A stretch of DNA of 64,000 bases from Nelumbo lutea (Eukaryota > Streptophyta > Magnoliopsida > Proteales > Nelumbonaceae): contig JAKGHH010000008.1 in the NCBI GenBank assembly GCA_022828595.1, forward strand, positions 21,134,378-21,198,377. The letters run 5' to 3'. The translations under genes and the position numbers were made by a program. The notes beneath the pieces were generated by a model. The model was given only the letters and a program-made list of their open reading frames with translations. It was not told the DNA's origin and made no database searches. Shown one piece after another: positions 40,736 through 51,499 of this stretch. Position 1 is the first letter of the stretch. Each line of letters begins with the position of its first letter.

Positions 40736-41087
40736 GCTTAGACTAATAGAACTTAGGCGGGTTTTGAGAGTACTTATTTGAAAAATAATTACTATGATGA
40801 GCATTTGATGAAAAAACATTTATTTCAAATAGGAATAATATAAGTATTTTTAAAATGATGTGACAAAATAAGTACTTAAAAATAAGCCCAAAATTTGGAC
40901 TTATTATCCAAAATCAAACAAATTTTTATTGGTATAATTTTGGCTGCTTATTCGAATAAGCACTTATTTTCACACATTTTCAAACTTAGACATAAAATTA
41001 TTTTGGGTCTTAAAGGGCAACGGTGGGTCCTAATTTTATGAATGAGACGAGTGACAACCTTTCTTAATTAGTAAATAAAACATTTCA
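40736..41087. other. Intergenic, nothing recognised
   Basis: AT-rich; an ACTTATT-type phrase recurs around 40760-40990. No coding sense. Confidence 0.45.
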
Positions 41088-41210
41088 TTAAACATCAACA
41101 GAAACAACATTCATCGACCAATCTAATAGGAAATCTATTATCGACTCAATCAATAATGAATTTGCTTTCTGAGCAATTAAATGAGATGCTCTAGATCCCT
41201 CTCTAGCAGT
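41088..41210 (-). mobile_element. LINE-type RNase H fragment
   Basis: The minus strand encodes TAREGSRASHLIAQKA, resembling the xREGNxxAHxLAQ motif that ends plant LINE/RNase H-like domains, through SMNVVSVDV to a stop at 41090-41088. On its upstream side a run of 24 A (plus strand, 41211-41234) cuts it off. A short host RNase H-like gene fragment is an alternative. Confidence 0.45.
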
Positions 41211-41234
41211 TAAAAAAAAAAAAAAAAAAAAAAA
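41211..41234. repeat. Poly-A run
   Basis: About 24 consecutive A on the + strand, at the truncated upstream end of the LINE-like fragment. Confidence 0.9.
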
Positions 41235-41660
41235 ACTAACATTATTGAAAGAAGAAACTTGAAGCTAATTATAATAGAATCCTATATATCATATTATAGG
41301 AAATAACAGATTGTTTGCACTTCAAAACTGAAGAGTCCAAAAGAGAACCAGATTTAGAGAAGACTGATTTCCATCTCTTAGAGATTGCCAATCTCATAAC
41401 CTGCAATATAACCCATAATACAAGGAAGAACCCAATTATGGAACTCAATTAACCATATTTTGAAAATTTTCAAGGTTTCTAGCCCATCATATATAATTAA
41501 AACATACCTGTATCAAAAAGAAGCGGATTCAAACTTAACATAAACCTATTTAAACTATTTGAAATTTATTTCAGCTAGTAAAGAAGAAACATCCCTTACA
41601 TTCACTCAAATTCTCCATGGAATAGATTCACCCCTTATAAATTCTCGAAGGAGAATGATT
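41235..41660. other. Intergenic, nothing recognised
   Basis: No coding sense or repeat structure named. Confidence 0.45.
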
Positions 41661-41662
41661 CA

Positions 41663-42045
41663 CGTAGGGGTGAAAATATCCGAGATCCTATCATATTTGT
41701 TTGAATTTGGATCACCCCTGTTTGGATCTTCAGATCGGATAAAGATCACCCCCATCTGATCTGATATATATTATATTTATAAATATAAATATATATAATA
41801 CATATATATATACATGTTATTTATTTATTTATAAATATATTTTTATATTATTTATTTTTTATAAAAACATGTATATATATGATGAAAATAATTAAAAAAG
41901 TACTTCTATTTTTTGTTTATACTTTATTTAATTAGTACATTTTATTTTTCTTTTAATAATTTATTAATTTTTAAAGAAAATAAGTCGGGTCGGATCAGAT
42001 CCGAAGATCTAATTTATCGATAAGATTCAAATTCAAATCGCATTT
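41663..42045. repeat. AT-rich non-autonomous TIR element, copy 2
   Basis: Left end TAGGGGTGAAAATATCCGAG, then GGATC/GATCC-rich arm, a long AT-rich core and the arm GGGTCGGATCAGATCCGAAG, which is shared with copy 1 (GGATCGGCTCAGATCCGAAG, about 15425). The right terminus is missing. Confidence 0.6.
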
Positions 42046-42167
42046 TCATGGATTTACTTAAACTTGCTTTATAATTTTCATTTTATTAAAATGCCCGTAT
42101 ATTTTGCAATATTTACTTAACCGACCTCTCAATAGGAAGTGTTTGATTTGCTATCTGATAAAGTAAC

Positions 42168-42251
42168 ATGATCACTTTAACTGAATGAACAATGTTTAAA
42201 GGCATAGGTATGATCACTTTAACTGAATGAACAATGTTTAAAGGCATAGGT
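42168..42251. repeat. Two-copy tandem repeat, 42-bp unit
   Basis: ATGATCACTTTAACTGAATG... through GGCATAGGT is repeated exactly (42168-42209 and 42210-42251). The near identity shows a recent duplication. Confidence 0.9.
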
Positions 42252-42681
42252 TTGTGATTGTTTATTCCTTAAGAACCCTTAACACTTCCTTGTATAGAAA
42301 ACAAAATTAACCAAATACAGATAAATAGAGTGATTGCTTGTCTTACTAGAGGCAAAAATGATCTTTTCATTTTTATTTATTTTAATTAAATTTATCAAAT
42401 GGAAATTAGGGTCAAACATAGGGCAGGTTTATTCCCACTATCATATAATGGAAGATCAATTGATTGCAAATTATAGGAGGTGTTTTAGTAAAGCACAAAT
42501 TATAAGGTGGGTTTTAATAAATCCATGAAAGGTGTTTTAATAAAGGATCCTTCTAAAGAATTAAGCATTAGATAGTTAGCTATGATATTATGAAAATAAT
42601 AAGCATGTTGAAAGCTCAAAGGCTTTATTGGTAAAAAGACACAACAACTAGAAAAGCATGTATTTAGTAGCTATTTGGGAG
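42252..42681. other. Intergenic, nothing recognised
   Basis: The phrase GGTGTTTTAATAAA(G/T)-like recurs at about 42480-42545. No coding sense. Confidence 0.45.
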
Positions 42682-42961
42682 TGATGGAGGGTGATTTGGC
42701 CCGATTTCATAATAGGGGGACACATGGACATGACTCGACATAAGGGACAACTTGGCATGACAACCTGGCCACAACTCGGCGTAATGAGCTCGCTGGGATC
42801 CAGCTTGACAGATCGGCACAAATGGCAACTCGTGGCAAAGTGGTACTCCGATTACCTCGAGCTCTCTCCCAAGGGGGGAGCGAGTGAGGAGTCCCGAGCT
42901 TCTCCTCAGTAAGGAGCCCCCGAGCTCCTCCTCAGTAAGGAACCCCCAAGCTCCTCCTTAG
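42682..42961 (+). repeat. Tat-3 5' LTR, left part
   Basis: U3 with a tandem unit of about 26 bp (core AAGGAGCCCCCGAGCTCCTC, from about 42885), different from the U3 repeats in Tat-1 and Tat-2. The hAT inserted inside this array. Confidence 0.8.
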
Positions 42962-43050
42962 TAGACCTGTTCATGGGTCGGGCCGGGCTCGGCTTTTACT
43001 CTTTATTAACGGAAAAATGTTAGGCTCGAGCCCGAGCCCAAAGCCCGACC

Positions 43051-43790
43051 TAATAAAAGAAATTAGAAATTTTCCTATTCAAATGGACATTATCTATTTT
43101 AATTCAAATATTTTTTCCCCTATTTAAATGAACAATGGGCCTACAAGATGGTTTTTTTCCCTTTCTTTTATGTCTTAAAACACTGTTTTACATTCTTAAA
43201 TCAAAAAATTTATTCAAATGGACATCATATAACCCATTTTAATTTCATTCTTTTTTTTCTTACAATCAAGTGAATCAATAACCTTCTTTAAGGTTGTTTA
43301 ATATATTCCTTGTTGTTTGGTTGTTTCTATACAACCAAGGCAAACTTGAAATAAAACACATAAGAGCAAATCATATAGGTTCATTTTCCTACAAATAACA
43401 TCACACACTAAAACTAAATTCATATAACTTCAAGTTCATGTTCCTCCAAAGTCATAAAAAAATAATCTGAATAAGACAAACAAAATCAATAAAACATGTT
43501 TTCCATCCATTATTGAATTCACCAACAAGATGGAATATTCCAACTCTCAAGTTCTAAGCCATTCTGAAAAATAAAATAAAAGACTTCATTACCCATATGA
43601 CCATATCAAACAAAACATGTTATAGCTATTTCCATTCATTCTCGAATTCACCAACAAGATTGAACATTCCAAGTTCCAAGTTCCAAGCCATCCTATAAAA
43701 GAAAATAAGAGATAAATTCAGTACCCATGTCACATATATAAATTGTTATCATGTCAAATGACAAATAAATAATGGAAATATATGTTATTA
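43051..43790. other. hAT non-coding region 3' of the transposase
   Basis: AT-rich. A phrase of about 40 bp (GAATTCACCAACAAGATGGA with TATTCCAA...AAGCCATTCT) occurs twice, at about 43505-43565 and 43640-43695. Confidence 0.6.
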
Positions 43791-43796
43791 TAATAC

Positions 43797-45903
43797 CTAA
43801 AACATATCATCAAGTTCAACATTTTCATCATCATCATCATCACTACTATTTGATTCTTCATCATCTTCTAACAAGCTTGATCCTGAAGAAGCCCCTAACA
43901 AGCTTGATCCCCTGCATACAATTAGAAAATATATAGAAAAAAAATTCAATGAATCATATATTTTAATAAACAATAAATAAAAAAAATTACCTAATACAAG
44001 GCCTTGTGCACGAAGCCAATTTTCAAGACAAACCAAAGCTTGATTTGTCTTGGACTTAAGTGAACTTCTCCAAGGATTGATCACCTTCTTTCCAATGCTA
44101 AATGCAGATTCTGATGCAACTGTGGAAATAAGAATAGCCAAAATATCTCGAGCCATTGATGCCAATTCAGGATACCTAAGTGAACTTTTATTTCAATACT
44201 CCAAAGCATCAACATCTGTTTTGATATCAAGGTTTTGTTCCTCTAAATAAAGGTCTAACTGAGTTTTTTCACTTTGAATATTTTATTTTTGAATTAAAAA
44301 ATTGCTCATAATCCTTAAACCCATCACCATCATCATTTCTCTCACTCATGTCAAATTGACTAGAAGATCCAACAAAGGAGGTGGAGGAAAAATTTTCTTT
44401 GTATTCATTAAACAAATCATGGAGAGTTTTAGTTATAGCATTAACATGCTTCTCAGCTTCATTCCCATAAAGTTTATTAAAACAATACTCCACTAACCTA
44501 ATCTTGCAACGAGGATCCAATACAATAGCACAAGACAAAATCATACTATATTTAACCCAATATTTATCAAATTTCTCCTTCAATTTTCTAACCATGTCAG
44601 TCATAAAATTATGAGGTTCCTTACTAACATCAAATGTCTATGAATCATCCACACTCTCTTGAAGTAAGTGTTTGAAGTAGGGTACTTAGTGGCAGAAAAC
44701 ATGCAAGTAACATCATAAAAAACCTTTAAGAACTTGTGAAGTTTATCCACCTTTCCCCATTCTTCTTCCAAAAGCATAAACATTTTAAATTATTATCCCT
44801 TTGCCCCCAATGTTGTAAGACTTGCTTATAATAAATGGCATGTTCAAGCATCAAATAAGTTGAATTCCATTTCACACACATATCTAACCTCAATCTTCTA
44901 GTTGTGTTTAAGTGAAAACTTTTTTCAGCAAATTCATAAAATCTATGCTTCCGGACAACTGATTTCTTTATATTTTCCACACCATCCCGAATCTTAGAAA
45001 CAACATCATCAACAATATTCAAACCACCTTGCACAATAAGATTCAAAATATGGTTACAACAATGAACTTTGAAAAAATCACGACCACACACCAAAGATTT
45101 ATGTATTGAAGATCTCAATTTCAAAGAGTTAACCATCACATCATTGTAACTAGCATCATCTAATGTGATGCTAAAAATTTTCTGATCAATATTCCATTCG
45201 CTTAAGCACATGGCCACCTCATCTGCTAAAGATAGTCCATCAAAAGGAGGTGCCAAAGCTTTAAAGCAAATAATTATTTTCTGTAACTTCCAATTGTTGT
45301 CAATCCAATGAGCAGTTATACACATGAATTCATTATCAATGTGCTTAGATCTCCAATTATCGGAAGTTAAACAAATCCGACCAAGTGTATTAGACAAATC
45401 ACTTTTCACACCTTCTCTCTTTCACATAACTAGACATGATATCTCTTCTAGCAGTATAACTACTCACAATTTTTAAATTCAGGATTTATAGATTGAATAA
45501 AGAATCTAAAACCAGGTTCTTCAACAGTAGTAAAAGGGTGTTTTTTACATACAAGAAAAAATTGATACTGCCCTACGAGACTCTTGTTGATCAATCTTGT
45601 AGTTTTTCAAAGAAGTATTTCCATCAATGTTTGATTGAGTAGTTACTTTGTACTGTCTAATAAACTGAATTCTACGTCTAGGGCAATACTCTAAATGACG
45701 CTTCAAGTGAGTAGTTCTCTTACTTGACTTACCTTGTAAGATTTTCATACAGTGCTTACATCTGCCTTTTTTGAATTAATCTTTTTCATTTCTTCCCACA
45801 CCTTAGATGTCAATCTTTTCTTAGTGGAAGTCTGGTCAAACTCTTGATAGTCATTATCAACTATATCTACTCCAACAGTTGCATTTTCACTTGCCATTGA
45901 CAT
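43797..45903 (-). pseudogene. hAT transposase pseudogene
   Basis: Starts MSMASENATVGVDIVDND at 45903. A one-base slip lies at about 45770, just before the BED zinc finger CKHCMKILQGKSSKRTTHLK. The central region (45409-44726) has LTSDNWRSKHIDNEFMCITA, VHCCNHILNLIVQGG and CVKWNSTYLMLEHAI. It continues with DKYWVKYSMILSCAIVLDPR (44555-44490) and the C-terminal hAT dimerisation domain SESAFSIGKKVINPWRSSL (about 44120). A probable GT-AG intron (about 43991-43912) precedes an acidic tail ending ELDDMF. Four or five frame breaks. All hallmark regions exist, so decay is fairly recent. Confidence 0.85.
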
Positions 45904-46841
45904 GATAGTAATTATCAAAATATGAAATAACCTGCATAATGAATTCTAATTTTATCAATAAGACAAGCATATATTAAATAAAAAACTAAAAGAAAAATAA
46001 TCATTTATTTACATTAAAAAAGAATATAATTTATGAATCTGCAAAAAATAAAAAAAACCAATTGCAGATTATTCAATATAAATTTTGAATTCAATAATCA
46101 ATATAAATCAGAATTTATTTACATTAAAAAAAGAATATAAATTCTGAATTTGCAAAAAAATAAAAAGGAAAACCAATTGCAGATTATTCAATATAAAATC
46201 AAAATTTATTTACATTAAAAAAAGAATATAAACTCTATAAATTATGATTTTGCGAAAAAATAGGAAAACCAATTGCAGATTTGCAACATTACCAAAGCCA
46301 AATACAATGTTTTTGCTTTAGGAATTAGGATAATCAAATCTAACAATTTCAACACTTTTGAAAGACAAACTAAGCCAATCCCTAATGCATTATGTTGTTT
46401 TTATCATTCTCTGACAAATCTCTAATAGCATTCAGACAAACAATAGCATTCAGATTGAGTTAGAGCATACAAAAGGCCCAAATAACTAACACCAATAGAA
46501 CAAGCTTAGTTTGTTTACTCTTTTCTATAGCTTCCTCAATTTTCTACACATAGAAGCAAAACAATAGACATGAAAATTAACTACATCAAATAGAAGGGCC
46601 CAAATAACTAACAAATTACTCTATATTTAAAATACAAGATTCAAGAGGACAAGGTAACTAGGGTGATTTGAGCAAAAGGAATTGGAAGCTGTGGAAGAGT
46701 CAGTATGTTGGCATTCGAATTCAAGAGTAGTTAATTTCTTATTCATTTAGAGATAAACTATTGAAGTCTGGAATGGAGATTACATCTTACTACTAGAGAA
46801 GTAGTTAGTAGCCCTCCACATGATCTTCAAATGTTACTACA
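45904..46841. other. hAT interior between the transposase and captured gene
   Basis: AT-rich with a triplicated block at about 46010-46280: ATTTATTTACATTAAAAAA, ...GCAAAAAAATA..., ACCAATTGCAGATT recur three times, about 80-100 bp apart. The part 46640-46841 may be the 5' flank or an intron of the captured gene. No ORF. Confidence 0.6.
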
Positions 46842-48170
46842 ATGGATGATTTTGTTATTGAATGCCCATCGCTAGCTGGACAAAGGAATGTAATTATAAG
46901 CTCTGTGGGACAGTGGATTGTAGGTGCCATAGAGAACAACAATATGAGGAGCATCTTAGAGAATCTGTTATCTTATAATTTAGGTGCCCTAGATCATGAA
47001 ACCGACATAAAGAAAGCAGGTTCAATTGGAATTAAGGGAAAGAAATGTCCTAGTTTCATGAGTTCTCCTTCAAGCTCAAGTATTAGTCCATCACAGAACC
47101 TTGATAGGGAGACAAAACCTCAAGGAAATCATGGATATAGATCAGAAGCTATGCATAAGAGGCTTGTTTCTGTCTCAAGTTCAAACTCAACATGTTCAGA
47201 TCGGTCTTCTCCATCTGCTTGTGACACCATTTCTCAAGGAATGCTTCATTGCACATGGAAAAGTGGAGTTCCATATTTTGTGTTCTCAGTAGAGGATCAA
47301 AGGGAGGTTTATGTAGAAAAAATGTGGGTTGTTGAATCATCAGATGACAAGTCCCTGGATTATATGTACACATTCCATTCAAGAACGGATGGCCCAAAGG
47401 AACAGGTGACTTGTAGTGTGTCAGATCTTGTTGGTAAGATGAAGGTTTCCAGTTCTTTCAGTATTTGCTCGAACAATTCAAAACTCATAGAGACCGAGTT
47501 TGTCTTGTTTGGTGCTAATGAAAACCATTTTGGGGAGATGCAAATTTCAACCCCTCCTTGCAAGAGGAACAATAAGTTTCCAAAGAGGGTTGCCGATGTA
47601 TTGGGGACAAACCATCTTTCCAGGGACAAATCTTCCACCAAATTCGGTGTGCCAAGCTCCATACTTGAGGATTTTGCTTGGGAGCCATGCCAAGATATGT
47701 TCAGCAAGCTTAATGCATCAAGTAGAGCTAACCTTCTACAAAGCCATCTTTTGTCGAATCTTGAGTTGGCTGCCATTGTTGTGAGAGGCTATACCGAAGA
47801 TGATTGTGAGGAGGCAATGGGCAGAGGTTGGGGCTTGAAATTTCTCAAAAAAAAAAGGATCTCAGCATATTAATACTTTAGTAGAAGCATATGTTTCTTC
47901 AGAATGCTGCCCAGATAGTTTCTTGCAAAGGAAAACCAATTGTTCAAGTACGCATGTTCTACTTCCAGTAGGAATTCATGGTGGTCGTAGGAAAAGAAAT
48001 GGTGGCCCTTCTAGTCTTATTGAGAGATGGAGATCTGGTGGAGACTGCGATTGTGGTGGCTGGGATATAGGGTGCCCTCTCACAGTACTCAATAGCAGAA
48101 CAAGCATGGAAGAGGTTTCACAAGGAAGTGCACAAGGGAAATGCAAATCATTGAATCTATTTATGCAGGT
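46842..48170 (+). pseudogene. Captured DUF3527-family gene fragment inside the hAT
   Basis: Frame from the ATG at 46842 (MDDFVIECPSLAGQRNV), 343 codons open to 47873. It has a Ser-rich stretch (SSSNSTCSDRSSPSACD) and the DUF3527 signature: LHCTWKSGVPYFVFSVEDQ, EFVLFG, LELAAIVVRGY. A one-base slip in a 10-A run (about 47848-47857) is followed in the next frame by LLPVGIHGGRRKRNGGPSSL and WRSGGDCDCGGWDIGCPLTV to LNLFMQ, then a GT (48171) that looks like a splice donor. The last part of the domain is missing. DUF3527 proteins are plant-specific and of unknown function. With only one frame break in 1.3 kb it was captured recently. Confidence 0.8.
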
Positions 48171-48457
48171 CTGTCAGTCTTCTATTCTTTTACTTTGGTT
48201 TTATATATGACCTTTAAATTACTTGATGGTTTTAATAACAGTTTTAAGCTACAAAAGTCAACAAATTAACGACATCAAATAGAAAGGCCCAAATAATAGC
48301 ATTCGGCAATAAACACTAAACATTGTAATAGAATAAAATGGTAAAGAGGACTCACCGTCATCGCCGGTGATTGTATTCACCGGAGAGTTCGCGGTGAGTC
48401 AGTGACTGTGGTTTGTGAGCTGTGAGCTTGACCTGCATTTGACAATGATCAGTTCGC

Positions 48458-48517
<60 letters not shown>

Positions 48518-48674
48518 GAGAGCTCACTACCGTCACCGGAGTTGTTGCATCGGTGAACATTCGCCGCCTCACCCGGTTGTGGCTGCTTGAGAGTGTGAGG
48601 ATGAGAACTGTGGAGTGTGGAGGATGTGGAGATTGGAGACTTGAACTTGACTAGGGTTTTTACTTAGGTTTAAT
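48171..48674. other. hAT interior with a GA microsatellite
   Basis: Begins with what looks like intron sequence of the captured gene, then a (GA)n run at 48463-48522. The + frame 48415-48654 spans the microsatellite and is not called. CACCGG/CCGGTG words surround it (48355-48575). Confidence 0.6.
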
Positions 48675-48845
48675 TATAGGTCGGGCTGGGCTATTTTGGC
48701 AAATCTCGAGCCCGACTCGAATTTATTACGGGCTGAGCTTTTTGGCCCGAGGTTAATCCCGTGGGCCCATATACCTGTTCAAGCCCATCCGGGGGCCGGG
48801 CCGGCCCGTCGGGCCACCCGGCCCATGAACAAGTCTACTCCTCTT

Positions 48846-49468
48846 TAAGGAGCCCCCGAGCTCCTCCTCAAGAAGGGTACACCCCGATCTAAGATCCCTG
48901 GGTAAGAAACATCCCGAACTGAAAGCACTTCGGGTAAGCTTGCTAGTAGACTCTTGCCCAAACCTAAGTAGTTGCCTCAAAGACTAGCCTCGGGTAGAAG
49001 CACCTCAGCATATTAGCAGTAGCTCAGTACCAGGTAGCTCAGTGTATTGCCTGACAACTGTACCTGCCAGATTTGGAGACTGCTCCCACATCTTTGGCCA
49101 GGCGACGCTGTGCCTGTCAGACCCTGACAAGCGTCCCCTGTCTAGCAGGGCCATACCTTGCAACGGTTACTTGCGCCCACCAGTTCAGCCCTGGCAAATA
49201 ACGACTGCAACAGAGAATCGGAGGCGGTTATACTTGATTTGACAGGACATCAACATATAAGAGCCCAGACCCCTCATGGGCAAACTTAATTGCGCATCTC
49301 CACTCTTAACTTATTTCTCTGCAACTCTCTCTTTCTCAGCTCTCCACCGAGTTCTGACTTAAGCATCGGAGTGTTCCCGCCGGGAGAGCTCCCCGGGAAT
49401 CCTTCACCTTCTTCCTTATAGGTATTTTGTCCAGTGCCAGCTAGGAGTGCTCAGATCATGCATCATCA
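48846..49468 (+). repeat. Tat-3 5' LTR, right part
   Basis: Resumes the AAGGAGCCCCCGAGCTCCTC array, has a TATA-like ACATATAAGAGCCC (49252-49265) and ends GCATCATCA at 49468, followed by ATTGGCGCCGTCTGTGGGAA (49469-49488). Confidence 0.8.
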
Positions 49469-49531
49469 ATTGGCGCCGTCTGTGGGAACGCTTCGAAAAT
49501 CCTTCCACCAAACTTTGCAACTTCAGTATTC

Positions 49532-49911
49532 ATGGCTTCCTCCAGCAGTGTCGGACACAACTCATGCGCAAACACTTTCCCTGAACCTCAGCTCCCTACA
49601 GTGTGCATCAGGCAGTTCACCCTTCCTCTCTCTGCGGATGGGGTCCGGACGCTGAACGTGCCTCAGATCGTGACACCGGTGAGCGCTCTGCTCCCCTCTG
49701 CAGTAGGCACCACTTTCACTGAGCCCTCTCTTTCCCTAGTAGCTGGACCAAACCAGCTTGAAGATCTGATGCATTGCATGCGAGCTATACAAGCTCAAGT
49801 GCAACAAGTTCAGCAACTTCAGTTGTACCAGCAACAAACTCTACACCATGTCTACCAGTAGCAGTATCAGCAGTTGTACCAGCAACAACAGTTCCCCCTG
49901 CCGCACGAATG
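49532..49911 (+). pseudogene. Tat-3 gag N-terminus (truncated)
   Basis: MASSSSVGHNSCANTFPEPQ aligns with the Tat-2 gag start (MASSSNIGRGTETN), through VCIRQFTLPLSADGV and LEDLMHCMRAIQAQ to a Gln-rich stretch with a stop at about 49859. Tat homology ends at about 49911, where the P450-like sequence begins. Confidence 0.8.
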
Positions 49912-49954
49912 AACGCGTACCCCCTTGGTGCTAAATTATACAAAATTTTAAACC

Positions 49955-50376
49955 GAAAGGACTGCACTCTCTTGGTGCTAAAGAGCTCAACCACACATAT
50001 CTTCCTTATCTTTCTCCAAGAATCGCCGTAGGGTGCAAAAGCCAAGTCAATCCCACCGTAAGACAACTTTCGTTGGCAAAGCAAAGAGGGCCTGCTAGAG
50101 AAGTTGAGATCATTAGTTTTCATGATCTCTCTTGCCATTCTAGCTGAAAAAACTATCACTGTAGGCAATGAAGAACCAAGTTGCAGAGACATGAGCGGAC
50201 CATATCTCACAGCAAGTTTGTGTAGTGCACGGTGAGGAGATTTTCTGCTAAGTTGATGTAAGTTCCCAATAAAGGGAAGCTTATGGGACCTGGTGGAAGA
50301 TGCCCATAATCACTTTGCTGTTCAAAACAAACAGGAGGAGGAGAGGAAGAACTAAAATAAAAAGAAGCATTAACAT
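49955..50376 (-). pseudogene. P450 pseudogene A (first exon, N-terminal part)
   Basis: Minus-strand copy of the start of the P450 at 51500-53141, from the start codon (50376) to VQSFRF (about 49956), where it joins unrelated AT-rich sequence and Tat-3 gag. Defects: an approximately 20-bp deletion after the membrane anchor, a one-base deletion in the Pro-rich hinge (CCAGGTCCCATAAG), and several substitutions. The upstream flank also matches the intact gene to about 50483, including a TATAAAG. Confidence 0.85.
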
Positions 50377-50483
50377 GATGTAACTTTGCTACGAGTTTGT
50401 AATAATATTGTGCTGTGTGTGTGAGAGAGAGAAAGAGGGGATGATTGCTTTATAATAACAAGTGAAATTAATTGGTACACAAG

Positions 50484-51499
50484 ATTCTGTTGGTCACCTT
50501 GGTTATGGGGTTATTTTGTTTTTATAGGCCAAAGTTGTACCTCTATGAAAAGAACGGGTACGTTAATTGGCATCGGTGCTGTAAATATCGCATCTTTTTC
50601 TCATAAAAATTGTGCTGGGCATCTGGGTCAATTAAACCAGTAAATGCTGTGGAGAGTGTTTGTAAGGCTTTTGCTTCCTTGCCGACCTCTCTTCCTTAAT
50701 ACTGGGTCAAATTAACCAGTAAATGCCGCCAACAAAAATTGGCGGGAAATTTTAAAACTCTCTCTCTCTTTCTCTATGTAAGCAGTGAAGTTAACAATGC
50801 ACAAGTTTCAATAGAGAAAAGTTTCGATGCAACAAATTTGGGCCAAATACCCCTCACCAAGGCACAGCATGACCAAGGCAGCCCAGCACTGCCCATATAT
50901 ATATTTATATATAGTTTATATATTCATTATATAAATTATAATTACATGATAATATATAATATATTAATAAAATAAACAATTATTTTCAATTTTATTATAC
51001 TATTTTATTTATTTATTGTATATATAAACAATTGTATACATTAAAATCCTATCATCCCACACTGAAAATTTTCAAAGCATGGGAGGTGTGGCCTTTTTAT
51101 TTGTTTTCCACCATCAAAATCACCATTCCCTACTCGTTTTTCTATTCTTTCTCATTGCTCTTCGCCCACGTCAATGATTTCAACAGTTATTATTGTTATT
51201 ATTTTTTTGTTTCAAGGTAGGAATTTAATGACAACTTTCAGATGTGAAGGTCTTTATATATATATATATATCTTAATTTCTATAAATAAATAAAGAATAA
51301 AGCAAGGAGAAAGAAAAAGTCTTTTAATATAAATAAATTTAACATTCACCCAAACCAAACATGTTTATTTAAATAATAAGTACATCTGTTCTATTCACAT
51401 AATCCTACATCTTCCACCAACTACTTGTACTAGTTCGACACCACCATAAAACACGACTACAAATTTATTATCATTTGACGACTTTCTCGACATAATTCA
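50484..51499. other. Intergenic between P450 pseudogene A and the P450 gene; AT-rich
   Basis: Includes short TATATA runs at 50897-50930 and 51254-51272. GTCAAATTAACCAGTAAATGC-like phrases occur twice (about 50630 and 50705). No coding sense. Confidence 0.5.

Larger units (their letters stand above)
42962..48837 (-). mobile_element. hAT transposon carrying a host DUF3527 gene fragment
   Basis: TIRs TAGACCTGTTCATGGGTCGG (left) and TAGACTTGTTCATGGGCCGG (right, inverse). Flanking 8-bp duplications CTCCTTAG (42954-42961) and CTCCTCTT (48838-48845) agree in five of eight positions, and the LTR sequence reads on across the site. 5.9 kb. The transposase runs on the minus strand (45903-43797, broken). 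A separate segment on the + strand (46842-48170) is host-gene-like. GGGCC-rich subterminal blocks lie at 42975-43050 and 48675-48830. Strand is given for the transposase. Confidence 0.88.
42682..49911 (+). mobile_element. Tat-3: truncated Tat-lineage retrotransposon split by a hAT
   Basis: Starts TGATGGAGGGTGATTTGGCC. The 5' LTR runs 42682-42961, is interrupted by a hAT (42962-48837), and resumes to 49468 (CATCA). The primer region ATTGGCGCCGTCTGTGGGAA and a gag start follow. At about 49911, soon after the Gln-rich part of gag, Tat sequence stops and P450-related sequence begins, so everything 3' of gag is missing. Without the hAT the LTR is about 900 bp, as in the other Tat copies. Confidence 0.8.

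Noticed and set aside
48415..48654. Plus-strand frame after the captured DUF3527 fragment as its last exon
   Set aside because: Dominated by a GA microsatellite and lacking any DUF3527 C-terminal similarity.
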